This document shows, piece after piece, positions 1 through 6,872 of a DNA stretch of 64,000 nucleotides (positions are counted from its first letter, which is position 1; every line of letters begins with the position of its first letter). The stretch comes from Phyllobacterium phragmitis (GTDB lineage Bacteria > Pseudomonadota > Alphaproteobacteria > Rhizobiales > Rhizobiaceae), in assembly GCF_002980495.1 (NCBI RefSeq), contig NZ_PVBR01000001.1:310001-374000 (forward strand). Reading direction: 5' to 3'. The notes below the pieces were generated by a model. It did no database searches. It had not been told where the DNA came from and saw only the letters and a program-made list of their open reading frames with translations. A program made the position numbers and the translations under genes.

Positions 1-607
1 TACGGCTGCGGTTGGATTTGGTCAGCCAGAAGGTGACGCGGTGGTCCTGGATATCGTTCCAGGTGAGGCCGATCGCTTCGCCGAGCCGGCATCCGGTATC
101 GACGAGAAACACCGAAAGACGATAGCTTTCCTCGCAGCGGCTCTTGATCGCCGCGAAAAGACGCTTTTCCTCGTCATGTTCGAGGAAGCGGATTCGCCCC
201 GCCCGCTCTTTTTGCCGGATGAATTCCGGCAGGCTGAAGATATCCCCCATCTTGTACGCCTTCCGCAGCAGTTTGCTCAGCGCCGCCATCTTTCTATTGA
301 TGGTTGCATTGCTGTTGCCGCGTTCACGAAGCGTACCGATGATCCGATCGAGCATTTCCTGGCTGAAGCCGCTGAAACGCTCCCCCTTCAGTATCTCGTC
401 AATTTCGCCGAGAAACGACCGCACATTGTATTTGTGTGAGCCGTCATCCCAGAGAATGCTGATATACCGCCCGGTCAATTCGGCGAGCGAATGCTGGTTG
501 ACAAGCCTGTGGGTCGTGCATTGAGACGATGTATACTGCAGATTGTAACCGATGATCGGCGTATACATCTCGCCGCTTTCAGCGGCTCTGTCTTCCAAGA
601 TACTCAT
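1..607 (-). CDS. Tyrosine recombinase / phage-type integrase, C-terminus cut off by window edge
   Basis: I read this gene directly on the minus strand. It opens with ATG at 607 behind a G-rich stretch (GGGGGGATA) and runs without a stop to base 1, giving 202 residues. Residues about 35-125 look like the helical core-binding (SAM-like) domain. Residues 165-185 carry TGCRLGEAIGLTW, the box I segment of the catalytic domain, with the first catalytic arginine at R174. The H-x-x-R box and the tyrosine nucleophile would lie beyond the left edge. Family members cut and rejoin DNA at attachment or resolution sites. Only one such gene is visible, with no accompanying phage genes. A tRNA-Ser gene lies 2 kb away, but I find no duplicated tRNA end. 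The family call is firm; whether it belongs to an integrated element cannot be judged here. Bases 608-840 upstream hold no other gene. Confidence 0.85.
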   Translation of the reverse strand, partial: MSILEDRAAESGEMYTPIIGYNLQYTSSQCTTHRLVNQHSLAELTGRYISILWDDGSHKYNVRSFLGEIDEILKGERFSGFSQEMLDRIIGTLRERGNSNATINRKMAALSKLLRKAYKMGDIFSLPEFIRQKERAGRIRFLEHDEEKRLFAAIKSRCEESYRLSVFLVDTGCRLGEAIGLTWNDIQDHRVTFWLTKSNRSR

Positions 608-840
608 TATCCCCCCAGCCGTTCTGCCCGGCGGAAAGCATTAGTGAAACAATTGAAGAAATACAAGATAAGGTCGCTAATCTTTTGCATCGACATACCC
701 ATTGGCTGTTGCAAATGGACTTGCCCCTCACAAGCTGATGATTTCCCCAACTCTCCTGAGTATCGATCCCTTTCGTCTGGTCCCCACCAGTTCTGTCAGT
801 CATTCGCCCACGCATGCGTGAACACAGTTCCAAAACGAAA

Positions 841-868
841 AACGCCAGCGGTGTTACCCGCTGGCGTT
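841..868 (-). terminator. Rho-independent terminator of the leftward porin gene
   Basis: A perfect 11-bp stem (AACGCCAGCGG / CCGCTGGCGTT) with a 6-base loop lies 25 bases past the porin stop codon. On the minus strand it is followed by a T-rich run (TTTTTCGTTTT), which is a good intrinsic terminator for the strongly expressed porin. Confidence 0.85.
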
Positions 869-892
869 CTATGGTCTTAAAGCGTCATCCGA

Positions 893-2026
893 TTAGAACG
901 AGCGCTGGAAGCGGATCATGCCGCCCCAGACATCGTCGTCAGTGCCGGACAGATCTTCCGAAGCCTTGTAGTACAGGACTTCCGGGGTGATCGTGAAGCC
1001 GGGAACGAGCTGGTAAGCAACGTTGGCTGCAACGGCGAGCTGTTCAGCATCGTCGAAGGAAACCTGCGCGTTGAAGGTTGCCTTGTCGGTCAGCTTGTAG
1101 CTTGCGCCAACCCAGCCGGCCCAGTCACCACCCCACGAAGCGTAGAAGTTGTCGCGGAAGTGAGCGTAATCGCCATCCGACTGCCAAGCACCCATCACGA
1201 AGATGGAGAAGGCATCGGTGATGTTAACGTCAGCGCGAACCTTGGCGGCCCACTCTTCATAGTTGGAGTCGTAACCGGCGACGGCGCCGATCGAACCCCA
1301 GCCCTGAGCCCACTTCAGACCGCCGACGATATGCGGCGTGTAGCTGTCGATGGTGTACTCTCCTGCACCCTGTTCGAGCGAGACAATGGCAGAGATGCCG
1401 TTGCCGCCGGTGAAGGTGTAGCTGATGAGCGTGGTGTCGTAGCCGTTCGGCTCGATCACGTCATCGTTGATGACGTTGCCGGCGTAGCCGAGGAAGGTAC
1501 GGAACGCGGTTTCGTCCTTACCGATGCGCAGGCCGCCCAGTTCGATATAGGCGAAGTTCAGCGTGACGTCGTCGTTCGAAGCGAATGCGCCGTAACCGAA
1601 ACCATTTCCGTCAGCGTCTTCGAAACGAGCGTTGTCATTGTTCGTGTCCCACTGGAAGCGGGTCTCGGTGTAGGTGCGCAGCGTGCCGAGTTCGGTTTCC
1701 GAAGCGGTGTGCGTGCGCAGCGTGAAGCGCAGGCGCTTGCGCCAGGTGTCATTGTAATTGATGTCACCGTTGTCCCGGAAATCCTTGCGGTCGAGACCCT
1801 GTGCACCGAGCGCGTCGCCGGCGCCCATGTCGTAGCGCAGATATCCGGAGATACGCAGGCAGGTTTCGGTACCGGGGATGTAGAAATAGCCGGCGCCATA
1901 AGCATCGCAGACGCGGACATATTCAACGGGTTCCGGCTCGGCATAGACGACAGCGTCGGCAGCACGAGCGCCGGAGACTGCGACGAGAGCCGCAGCGGAG
2001 CCGAGAAGCAGGCTCTTGATGTTCAT
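893..2026 (-). CDS. omp2: Omp2-type outer-membrane porin (leftward copy)
   Basis: This 377-residue porin of the alphaproteobacterial Omp2 (porin_2) family forms a trimeric beta-barrel channel for small hydrophilic solutes. The first 22 residues are a Sec signal peptide ending ARA, followed by the mature start [34 protein letters not shown] and the terminal [11 protein letters not shown], with its final phenylalanine, are family hallmarks. I chose ATG 2026 because GGAGG lies just upstream and the signal peptide follows at once; an upstream extension is not needed. The gene is divergent from a second porin 937 bp away, start to start. The two share a nearly identical 5' end, while loops and C-terminus differ. 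In Brucella the equivalent pair is omp2a/omp2b; I cannot tell which this copy corresponds to. Confidence 0.93.
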   Translation of the reverse strand: MNIKSLLLGSAAALVAVSGARAADAVVYAEPEPVEYVRVCDAYGAGYFYIPGTETCLRISGYLRYDMGAGDALGAQGLDRKDFRDNGDINYNDTWRKRLRFTLRTHTASETELGTLRTYTETRFQWDTNNDNARFEDADGNGFGYGAFASNDDVTLNFAYIELGGLRIGKDETAFRTFLGYAGNVINDDVIEPNGYDTTLISYTFTGGNGISAIVSLEQGAGEYTIDSYTPHIVGGLKWAQGWGSIGAVAGYDSNYEEWAAKVRADVNITDAFSIFVMGAWQSDGDYAHFRDNFYASWGGDWAGWVGASYKLTDKATFNAQVSFDDAEQLAVAANVAYQLVPGFTITPEVLYYKASEDLSGTDDDVWGGMIRFQRSF

Positions 2027-2043
2027 TTCTGACCTCCAGTCAA
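1815..2043 (-). repeat. Arm A of a 229-bp inverted repeat shared by the two porin genes
   Basis: This arm covers the ribosome-binding region (TTGACTGGAGGTCAGAA) and the first 212 coding bases. Read on the minus strand it matches 2947-3175 on the plus strand with only three mismatches by my base-by-base comparison. Identity stops abruptly after codon 70, where the two loops differ, and just upstream of the ribosome-binding site. A sharply bounded homogenised tract is typical of gene conversion between inverted paralogues. Confidence 0.9.
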
Positions 2044-2614
2044 AGTTAAAAATGGGTCTGGGCATTCTGATTTGGCTGAAGGACAACCTGCTCCCCATCC
2101 CCTACGCGAAAAAGTCGCCCCGAAGCGCTCCTTCTTCCTGAGTGACCATACTCACCGGGGTTGGCGTTTCAACACCCAATAACATCCGGCGGGGGGCCGG
2201 CTGGCGCTATGCCAATCCGCTGTTGCAGAAAAGTCACGAAATTGCCCCAGACATGGCAGCTTCTTCACTGCTCTTTAATATTGGTTACGCCGGATTCATC
2301 TTCCTTAACGCCCAGAAGGGCCCGCAATTTGCGTTGTCCGGCGGGAATCAGTGCGGCTATCGGTGTGCTGATCATGTTTATCCACAGCATCGGCCCGGTT
2401 GCGTCCAACGTCTCGCATTCCCCAGCTATGCCGGATTCAGTGTGAGAATCTGCTCTCCGGTACGATGAACGCCCAATTTGGGCCGCGGAGTGGCCACATT
2501 GCCGGGGCTCCCAGCCATTTCCCGCAATCAATCAAGGCCTATCCGGTGAAAATCAGGAATACTGCCCGCAAATCGCTTGAACTGCCGTACTTTAACGGCT
2601 ATCTCGCCCGTACC
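2044..2614. other. Intergenic region between the divergent porins, left of the tRNA
   Basis: This is about 570 bases with no convincing gene. The short open frames here lack ribosome-binding sites and family resemblance. The stretch next to 2044 should hold the promoter of the leftward porin, but I cannot name -35 and -10 boxes with confidence. I see no terminator or recognisable repeat. Confidence 0.6.
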
Positions 2615-2705
2615 GGAGAGGTGGCCGAGTGGTCGAAGGCGCTCCCCTGCTAAGGGAGTAGACCTCAAAAGGGTCTCATGGGTTCGAATCCCATCCTCTC
2701 CGCCA
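2615..2705 (+). tRNA. tRNA-Ser (anticodon GCU)
   Basis: A complete class II tRNA with a long variable arm and encoded CCA. The acceptor stem pairs GGAGAGG (2615-2621) with CCTCTCC (2695-2701), followed by discriminator G and CCA (2703-2705). The anticodon stem-loop CTCCCCTGCTAAGGGAG carries anticodon GCT, reading AGC/AGU serine codons. The variable arm and the T-loop GGTTCGAATCC are intact. It sits alone between two divergent porins and is transcribed toward the rightward one. Confidence 0.97.
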
Positions 2706-2946
2706 TCTTCCCCTTATATCCTTCAAATCTGCCTCCATCTCTGCACGCTCGTAAGGGCTATCGCCAGGGATGGAATCGCAGCGATTCCATCCAAGATTCT
2801 CCCGATGATTCCCGTGCGATCGGCCGGCTTTCGCTCTTTCGAGCACGTGATGAGGCCTGGCGGCTCCCGAGCCGATTCCCGCGCTAATTTTACCTCTGAA
2901 TCCTATCACATTGATTTCATTGATATTTACGCGCCTCCCGCGGTTA

Positions 2947-3175
2947 TTGACTGGAGGTCAGAAATGAACATCAAGAGCCTGCTTCTCGGCTCCGCTGCGG
3001 CTCTCGTCGCAGTCTCCGGCGCTCGTGCTGCCGACGCTGTCGTCTATGCCGAGCCGGAACCCGTTGAATATGTCCGCGTCTGCGATGCTTACGGCGCCGG
3101 CTATTTCTACATCCCCGGTACCGAAACCTGCCTGCGCATCTCCGGATATCTGCGCTACGACATGGGTGCCGGCGA
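2947..3175 (+). repeat. Arm B of the 229-bp porin inverted repeat
   Basis: This is the plus-strand partner of 1815-2043, with the same ribosome-binding segment, signal peptide and first ~70 codons. The three differences are all synonymous third-position changes (TAT/TAC, CGT/CGC, GGC/GGT). The inverted arrangement would also allow inversion of the ~900-bp interval that carries tRNA-Ser. Confidence 0.9.
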
Positions 3176-4073
3176 TTCTCTCGGTGCGGTTGGCCGTGAT
3201 CGTTTCCGCCGCGATGGCAGCGTCATCGAAGGTGACGACACCTGGCGCAAGCGCCTGCGCTTCGCGCTGCGCACGCACACCGCCTCGGAAACCGAGCTCG
3301 GCACGCTGCGCACCTACACCGAGACCCGCTTCCAGTGGGACACGAACGATAATGACGGCGCTTATGCTGAGAACGACGACGTCGAGCTGAAGTTCGCCTA
3401 TATCGAACTGGGCGGCCTGCGCATCGGTAAAGATGAATCCGCGTTCCGTACCTTCCTCGGCTACGCCGGCAATGTCATCAACGATGACGTGATCGAGCCT
3501 CTGAACTACGACACCACGCTCATCAGCTACACCTTCACCGGCGGCAACGGCATCTCTGCCATGGTGTCGTTCGAGCAGGGTGAAGGCGACTACACGATCA
3601 ACGATTATGTGCCTCACATGGTCGGCGGTGCGAAGTGGGCCCAGGGTTGGGGTTCGATCGGCGCCGTCGTCGGTTACGACAGCATTATCGAAGAGTGGGC
3701 CGTCAAGGTTCGTGCAGACCTCAACATCACCGACGCTGCCTCCATCTTCGTGATGGGCGCCTGGCAGTCCGAGGGCGATGCCATTGCATTCCGCGAAAAC
3801 TTCTACGCTTCGTGGGGCGGTGACTGGGCCGGCTGGGTTGGCGCAAGCTACAAGCTGACCGACAAGGCGACCTTCAACGCACAGGTCTCCTATGACGACT
3901 TCGATCAGCTGGCCGTTGCAGCCAACGTGGCTTATGAACTCGTCCCCGGCTTCACGATCACCCCGGAAGTCCTTTACTACAAGGACCTGGTTACGAATGT
4001 CGATGGCGCCGGCGTCATCACCCAGAGCGACGATGCATGGGGCGGCATGATCCGTTTCCAGCGCTCGTTCTAA
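2964..4073 (+). CDS. omp2: Omp2-type outer-membrane porin (rightward copy)
   Basis: This 369-residue paralogue of the leftward porin belongs to the same family and has the same 22-residue signal peptide. The barrel signature is the same and it too ends RFQRSF. The start at ATG 2964 follows the GGAGG motif shared with its partner; a longer open frame upstream runs through the tRNA gene and is not coding. Compared with the leftward copy, the region after residue 70 is shorter (loop L1/L3 area) and the segment before the last strand carries an insertion (about residues 344-357). The two proteins probably form pores of different selectivity, as in Brucella Omp2a and Omp2b. Expression of the two may differ because identity ends just upstream of the ribosome-binding site, leaving different promoters. 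Confidence 0.93.
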   Translation: MNIKSLLLGSAAALVAVSGARAADAVVYAEPEPVEYVRVCDAYGAGYFYIPGTETCLRISGYLRYDMGAGDSLGAVGRDRFRRDGSVIEGDDTWRKRLRFALRTHTASETELGTLRTYTETRFQWDTNDNDGAYAENDDVELKFAYIELGGLRIGKDESAFRTFLGYAGNVINDDVIEPLNYDTTLISYTFTGGNGISAMVSFEQGEGDYTINDYVPHMVGGAKWAQGWGSIGAVVGYDSIIEEWAVKVRADLNITDAASIFVMGAWQSEGDAIAFRENFYASWGGDWAGWVGASYKLTDKATFNAQVSYDDFDQLAVAANVAYELVPGFTITPEVLYYKDLVTNVDGAGVITQSDDAWGGMIRFQRSF

Positions 4074-4113
4074 TCAAATCCGGCCGATCCGGTCCGGACT
4101 GGTTAAGTGGAAT

Positions 4114-4139
4114 CCGGCAGCTTCGGCTGCCGGGTTTTT
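4114..4139 (+). terminator. Rho-independent terminator of the rightward porin gene
   Basis: An 8-bp stem CCGGCAGC/GCTGCCGG closed by a TTCG tetraloop is followed by GTTTTTC, 40 bases after the stop codon. It is a canonical intrinsic terminator. Confidence 0.9.
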
Positions 4140-4352
4140 CGTTCTGGCGTCATTACTACGGTTGCCGGTTAAATTGGCGGGCTGTCTCCCGTATCCATGT
4201 CATCTGCCATGCCCGATCCTCTAAACTTGATCTCCAGGCGTTTTTCAGCGACAGTTCCGCTTCCCTGCTTCGGTGCGTATTACCGTCATATCGCAGGAGG
4301 CGTTCTCGTACGATGCGTATAACAGCATGTTACGGAACAGGAGAGGGCGGCT

Positions 4353-5081
4353 TTGAAAAATTGGTTCTGGCCCGGCGTCACCACCACGGCCTTGCTCACG
4401 GTGCTTGCCGTGTGGTTCGGTTCGGGGCGTGTCGAGAATGATCTCGCATCCCGGACGTCAGCAGCTCTCGCCGGCGATTATTCCTGGGCGTCGGTCGATC
4501 TCGACGGACGCGATCTGACATTGAAGGGCGTGGCGCCCGACGAGCGGGCACAAGCTGCCGCCGCCAAGATCGCCGCCGCGGTACCAGGCGTGCGCAGCGT
4601 CGAAAACCGGGCCGTTCTCCCGCCGCTCGCCGAACCCTTTTCATTTCGTGCCGTCAAGACCGACGATGGCGTCATCCTTTCCGGCAATGTCCCGCCAGGT
4701 CCGGCTCGCGCCGATATCCTCACCATCGCCGAACGCGCCATGCCCGGCATCCGCATCACGGACGAAATGGCGATTGCGCGGGGTGCCGCGCCAGGCTTTC
4801 CGGCGCTCGCCGGCTTTGCCGTTTCTCAACTGGCCGATCTCTCCTTGGGAGAAGTGTCGATCAGCACTCTCGACTATTCGATCAAGGGCAGGGCGGCTGG
4901 CTCTGATGCCTATGAAGTGCTGGTCACGGCGGTCGCCGGTGTGCTGCCGGGCGAAGGAAAACTCGTTTCCGCGCGTATAGTGCCGCCTGCGCCCGAGACC
5001 CCGGGGGCAAATAACCAACCGGATGACGAGTCGGGCGAGCAGGCACCAGATAATCCTATTGTTCCTCCTTCGCCTGATTGA
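4353..5081 (+). CDS. BON-domain envelope protein, membrane-anchored
   Basis: This is a 242-residue protein. Residues 1-25 (KNWFWPGVTTTALLTVLAVWF) form an N-terminal membrane anchor or signal sequence. Residues about 30-160 resemble BON (osmotic and secretion-associated) domains, as found at the start of rhizobial OmpA-family proteins; the segment VDGRDLTLKGVAPDE is the usual strand-turn-strand (here LDGRD). Residues 210-242 are a Pro/Asp/Glu-rich tail. There is no C-terminal OmpA peptidoglycan-binding domain, so it is shorter than the multi-domain relatives. I start at TTG 4353 because AGGAGAG lies just upstream and the nearest ATG is out of frame. Next come a 32-residue membrane peptide and a helix-hairpin-helix-like protein, a set found together in Rhizobiales as I recall. 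The exact role is unknown; an envelope-stability role is inference. Confidence 0.7.
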   Translation: MKNWFWPGVTTTALLTVLAVWFGSGRVENDLASRTSAALAGDYSWASVDLDGRDLTLKGVAPDERAQAAAAKIAAAVPGVRSVENRAVLPPLAEPFSFRAVKTDDGVILSGNVPPGPARADILTIAERAMPGIRITDEMAIARGAAPGFPALAGFAVSQLADLSLGEVSISTLDYSIKGRAAGSDAYEVLVTAVAGVLPGEGKLVSARIVPPAPETPGANNQPDDESGEQAPDNPIVPPSPD

Positions 5082-5151
5082 CTTGGGCGGAGAAAAGCGT
5101 TCGAATTCATTTCTATATCTTTTGGCCAATAGAGAATCGCGAGGACCTCCG

Positions 5152-5250
5152 ATGATGTATCTTATCAGTACATTCTGGTTCGTTTTGCTTATCGCCTTCG
5201 CGGTAGGACTTTACGTGGGATTGACCACATTCGGAAGAAAACGCGCCTGA
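5152..5250 (+). CDS. Small single-pass membrane protein (32 residues)
   Basis: ATGATG at 5152 follows GAGGA at a good distance. The frame encodes about 20 hydrophobic residues (YLISTFWFVLLIAFAVGLYVG), then a short basic tail ending GRKRA: a single transmembrane helix with a positive cytoplasmic end. The length and pattern match the anchor segment of the larger protein starting at 5365, as though one were a duplicate of the other's anchor. It lies in the same direction between the BON-domain gene and that protein. Function is unknown. The call rests on the ribosome-binding site, the hydrophobic pattern and my memory of similar short proteins at this position in rhizobia. Confidence 0.55.
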   Translation: MMYLISTFWFVLLIAFAVGLYVGLTTFGRKRA

Positions 5251-5364
5251 CGGGATTTTCGGATGTAAAGGGCGGACGAAGACTTTAGTATCCGTCCAAT
5301 GACTTGCCCATGAGTTAATCGTCGTCGTTGTGCTGAAGGCCTGGCGCCTTAAGGAGATGCCCGT

Positions 5365-6483
5365 ATGCTGCTGCTCATTATTCAATTGGCCATATTGATT
5401 GCCGTCGCGTTCGTTCTGGGTTGCCTTCTCGGATCCTTGATCAAGCGTTTTTCCGCATCGGGGGATGCGCGCACGGCTGCCGCGTCGTCCGCCCTGGCCT
5501 TACCATATTCTCCCGAAGTGCCGGCTTCCGACGCGAAGGCTGGAGCGGCGGCGTCCGCGAAAGCGGCCACGCCGTCTGTTGCCTCGGGCGCAAAGCCTAA
5601 AGCAAAGGCAACGACAACTGGGCCAAAGACAACCGGCAAGACGGCCAGTAAGCCGGCGGCTAAATCGCCCGGAGCGAAGGTCGCAGCGAAGGCCACGGCA
5701 GCGTCTGCCGCAGCGAGCACGTCGGTGAGCGCCGCCGCAAAACCGGTTGCAAAACCCGCCGCTAAAGCCAAATCGGCTGCCAAATCAGCCCCATCTGCAA
5801 CCGTCACCGAAGCGCCGCCGAAAGCGCTCAAGGCCGCGCGGCGCGGCAAGCCCGATAACCTCACATTGATAAAAGGGGTGGGCGACGAGCTGGAGAAAGA
5901 GCTGAACGCCGCCGGTATCTTCCACTTCGACCAGATTGCCGCATGGACCCCTGCGGAAGTCGCCTGGATCAACAAGAAAATCGGCTTTCCCGGGCGTGCC
6001 GAACGGGAAGATTGGGTGAGCGAGGCGGCTGTGTTGGCGCGCGGCGGCAAGACAGACTTCACCAAGCGCGTGGAAGCCGGAAAAGTCGCGACCAGCCATG
6101 CGACAAAAGGCGGGGCAACAAAAGGCGGGGCCCAAAAAGGCGAGGCAAAGACAGCCGCGGTCAAAGCCGAAGCAGCCGCCACGCCGGCCAAACGGTCGCC
6201 TGCCGCCAAGCCCGCTGCTTCCGCCGGAAAGCCTACTGCAAAGACGAGTGCCGCCAAAGCCGCAACGGCAAAAACGGTTTCATCGAAGACGACCGGCGGC
6301 GCTGGCGCAAAGCCAGCCGCGAAGGCCGCTTCCGCGGTAAAGACGGCGGTCGCGAAGGTTGAAGCGGTTGCGGAATCTGCTGCCGCTGCCGCTACGAAAT
6401 CTGTAACCCCGAAACCGGCAGCCAAGAAGCCTGCAGCCACCAAACCGACAGCCAAGAAAACGACGCCGAAACCCAAGACGTGA
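5365..6483 (+). CDS. Membrane-anchored Ala/Lys/Pro-rich protein with helix-hairpin-helix-like domain (COG3743-type)
   Basis: The protein has 372 residues. Residues 1-27 form one transmembrane helix (LLLIIQLAILIAVAFVLGCLLG). Residues 40-155 and 235-372 are low-complexity Ala/Lys/Thr/Pro tracts resembling histone H1 or TonB-like linkers. Residues about 160-230 form the one folded part: DNLTLIKGVGDELEKELNAA, then FDQIAAWTPAEVAWINKKIGFPGR, the pattern of the domain annotated as 'predicted flap endonuclease-1-like 5' DNA nuclease' (COG3743). That domain is a helix-hairpin-helix relative and shows no metal-binding nuclease site here, so DNA or protein binding is more likely than catalysis. A ribosome-binding site (AAGGAG) precedes ATG 5365. 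The basic tails suggest binding to nucleic acid or cell-wall polymers at the membrane. Confidence 0.8.
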   Translation: MLLLIIQLAILIAVAFVLGCLLGSLIKRFSASGDARTAAASSALALPYSPEVPASDAKAGAAASAKAATPSVASGAKPKAKATTTGPKTTGKTASKPAAKSPGAKVAAKATAASAAASTSVSAAAKPVAKPAAKAKSAAKSAPSATVTEAPPKALKAARRGKPDNLTLIKGVGDELEKELNAAGIFHFDQIAAWTPAEVAWINKKIGFPGRAEREDWVSEAAVLARGGKTDFTKRVEAGKVATSHATKGGATKGGAQKGEAKTAAVKAEAAATPAKRSPAAKPAASAGKPTAKTSAAKAATAKTVSSKTTGGAGAKPAAKAASAVKTAVAKVEAVAESAAAAATKSVTPKPAAKKPAATKPTAKKTTPKPKT

Positions 6484-6521
6484 ATCTAAGCTCGTAAGAG
6501 CGCTGTAAATTCTTGAATTCT

Positions 6522-6565
6522 ATGCATCGGCCCGAAAACCGGAAACGGTTTTCGGGCCGATGCAT
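6522..6565. repeat. Palindrome ATGCATCGGCCCGAAAACC with 6-base loop
   Basis: Two 19-base arms are perfectly complementary (6522-6540 and 6547-6565) around loop GGAAAC. It lies 39 bases after a stop codon but has no T-run, so it is more like a dispersed repeat than a classical terminator. A degenerate relative (GCATCGGCCCGAAAATCGG) occurs at 46793-46824. Confidence 0.85.
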
Positions 6566-6597
6566 TGAGGCATTTCACTTAAAGCGGAAAAGCTGGG

Positions 6598-6775
6598 GCT
6601 TGTAATACCCCCCCCCTCTGCCCTGCCGGGCATCTCCCCCTCAGGTGGGGAGATTGGCTATGAGATCCGCTTTCGCCAATCGCCAATGCGGCAGGATAAA
6701 GCTCCGCCATTGATGTCAGCCAATCTCCCTCCTTGAGGGGGAGATGCCCGGCAGGGCAGAGGGGGTATTACAAGC
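6598..6775. repeat. Bru-RS-like palindromic element, copy 1
   Basis: The outer arms are GCTTGTAATACCCC and its complement. The inner motif CTCTGCCCTGCCGGGCATCT is mirrored at the other end, and about 75 bp of less symmetric sequence separates the arms. It lies between convergent genes. It belongs to the same family as 22195-22350, 25856-26015, 39852-39923, 40983-41142, 45857-45906, 52970-53130 and 62569-62727. Confidence 0.9.
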
Positions 6776-6872
6776 TCAACGTCACCGGATGGCGTTTGAA
6801 GTCGCTGTTGTTTTGCCTTGAATGATGAGACACGGGCACGAGCGTAAGCTCCCCCGAACCAACTCCGCCTCC

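Larger units (their letters stand above)
6484..6872. other. Repeat-filled intergenic region between convergent genes
   Basis: The stretch holds no gene. It contains a 19-bp perfect-stem palindrome (6522-6565) and a Bru-RS-like element (6598-6775), both listed separately; the rest shows nothing recognisable. Confidence 0.7.

Noticed and set aside
1160-2032. Long antisense frame within the leftward porin
   Set aside because: It mirrors porin coding bias and appears again antisense to the other porin, as expected from the inverted repeat.
2615-2705. tRNA-Ser as an occupied integration site
   Set aside because: No copy of the tRNA 3' end was found elsewhere in the window, so no attachment pair can be shown.
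2577-4073. A 498-codon open frame extending the rightward porin upstream
   Set aside because: The extension reads straight through the tRNA-Ser gene and ignores the GGAGG site and signal-peptide start at 2964.
5382-6476. A 364-codon open frame antisense to the Ala/Lys-rich protein
   Set aside because: Repeated GC-rich codons keep both strands open. The sense strand has the ribosome-binding site, anchor and recognised domain.
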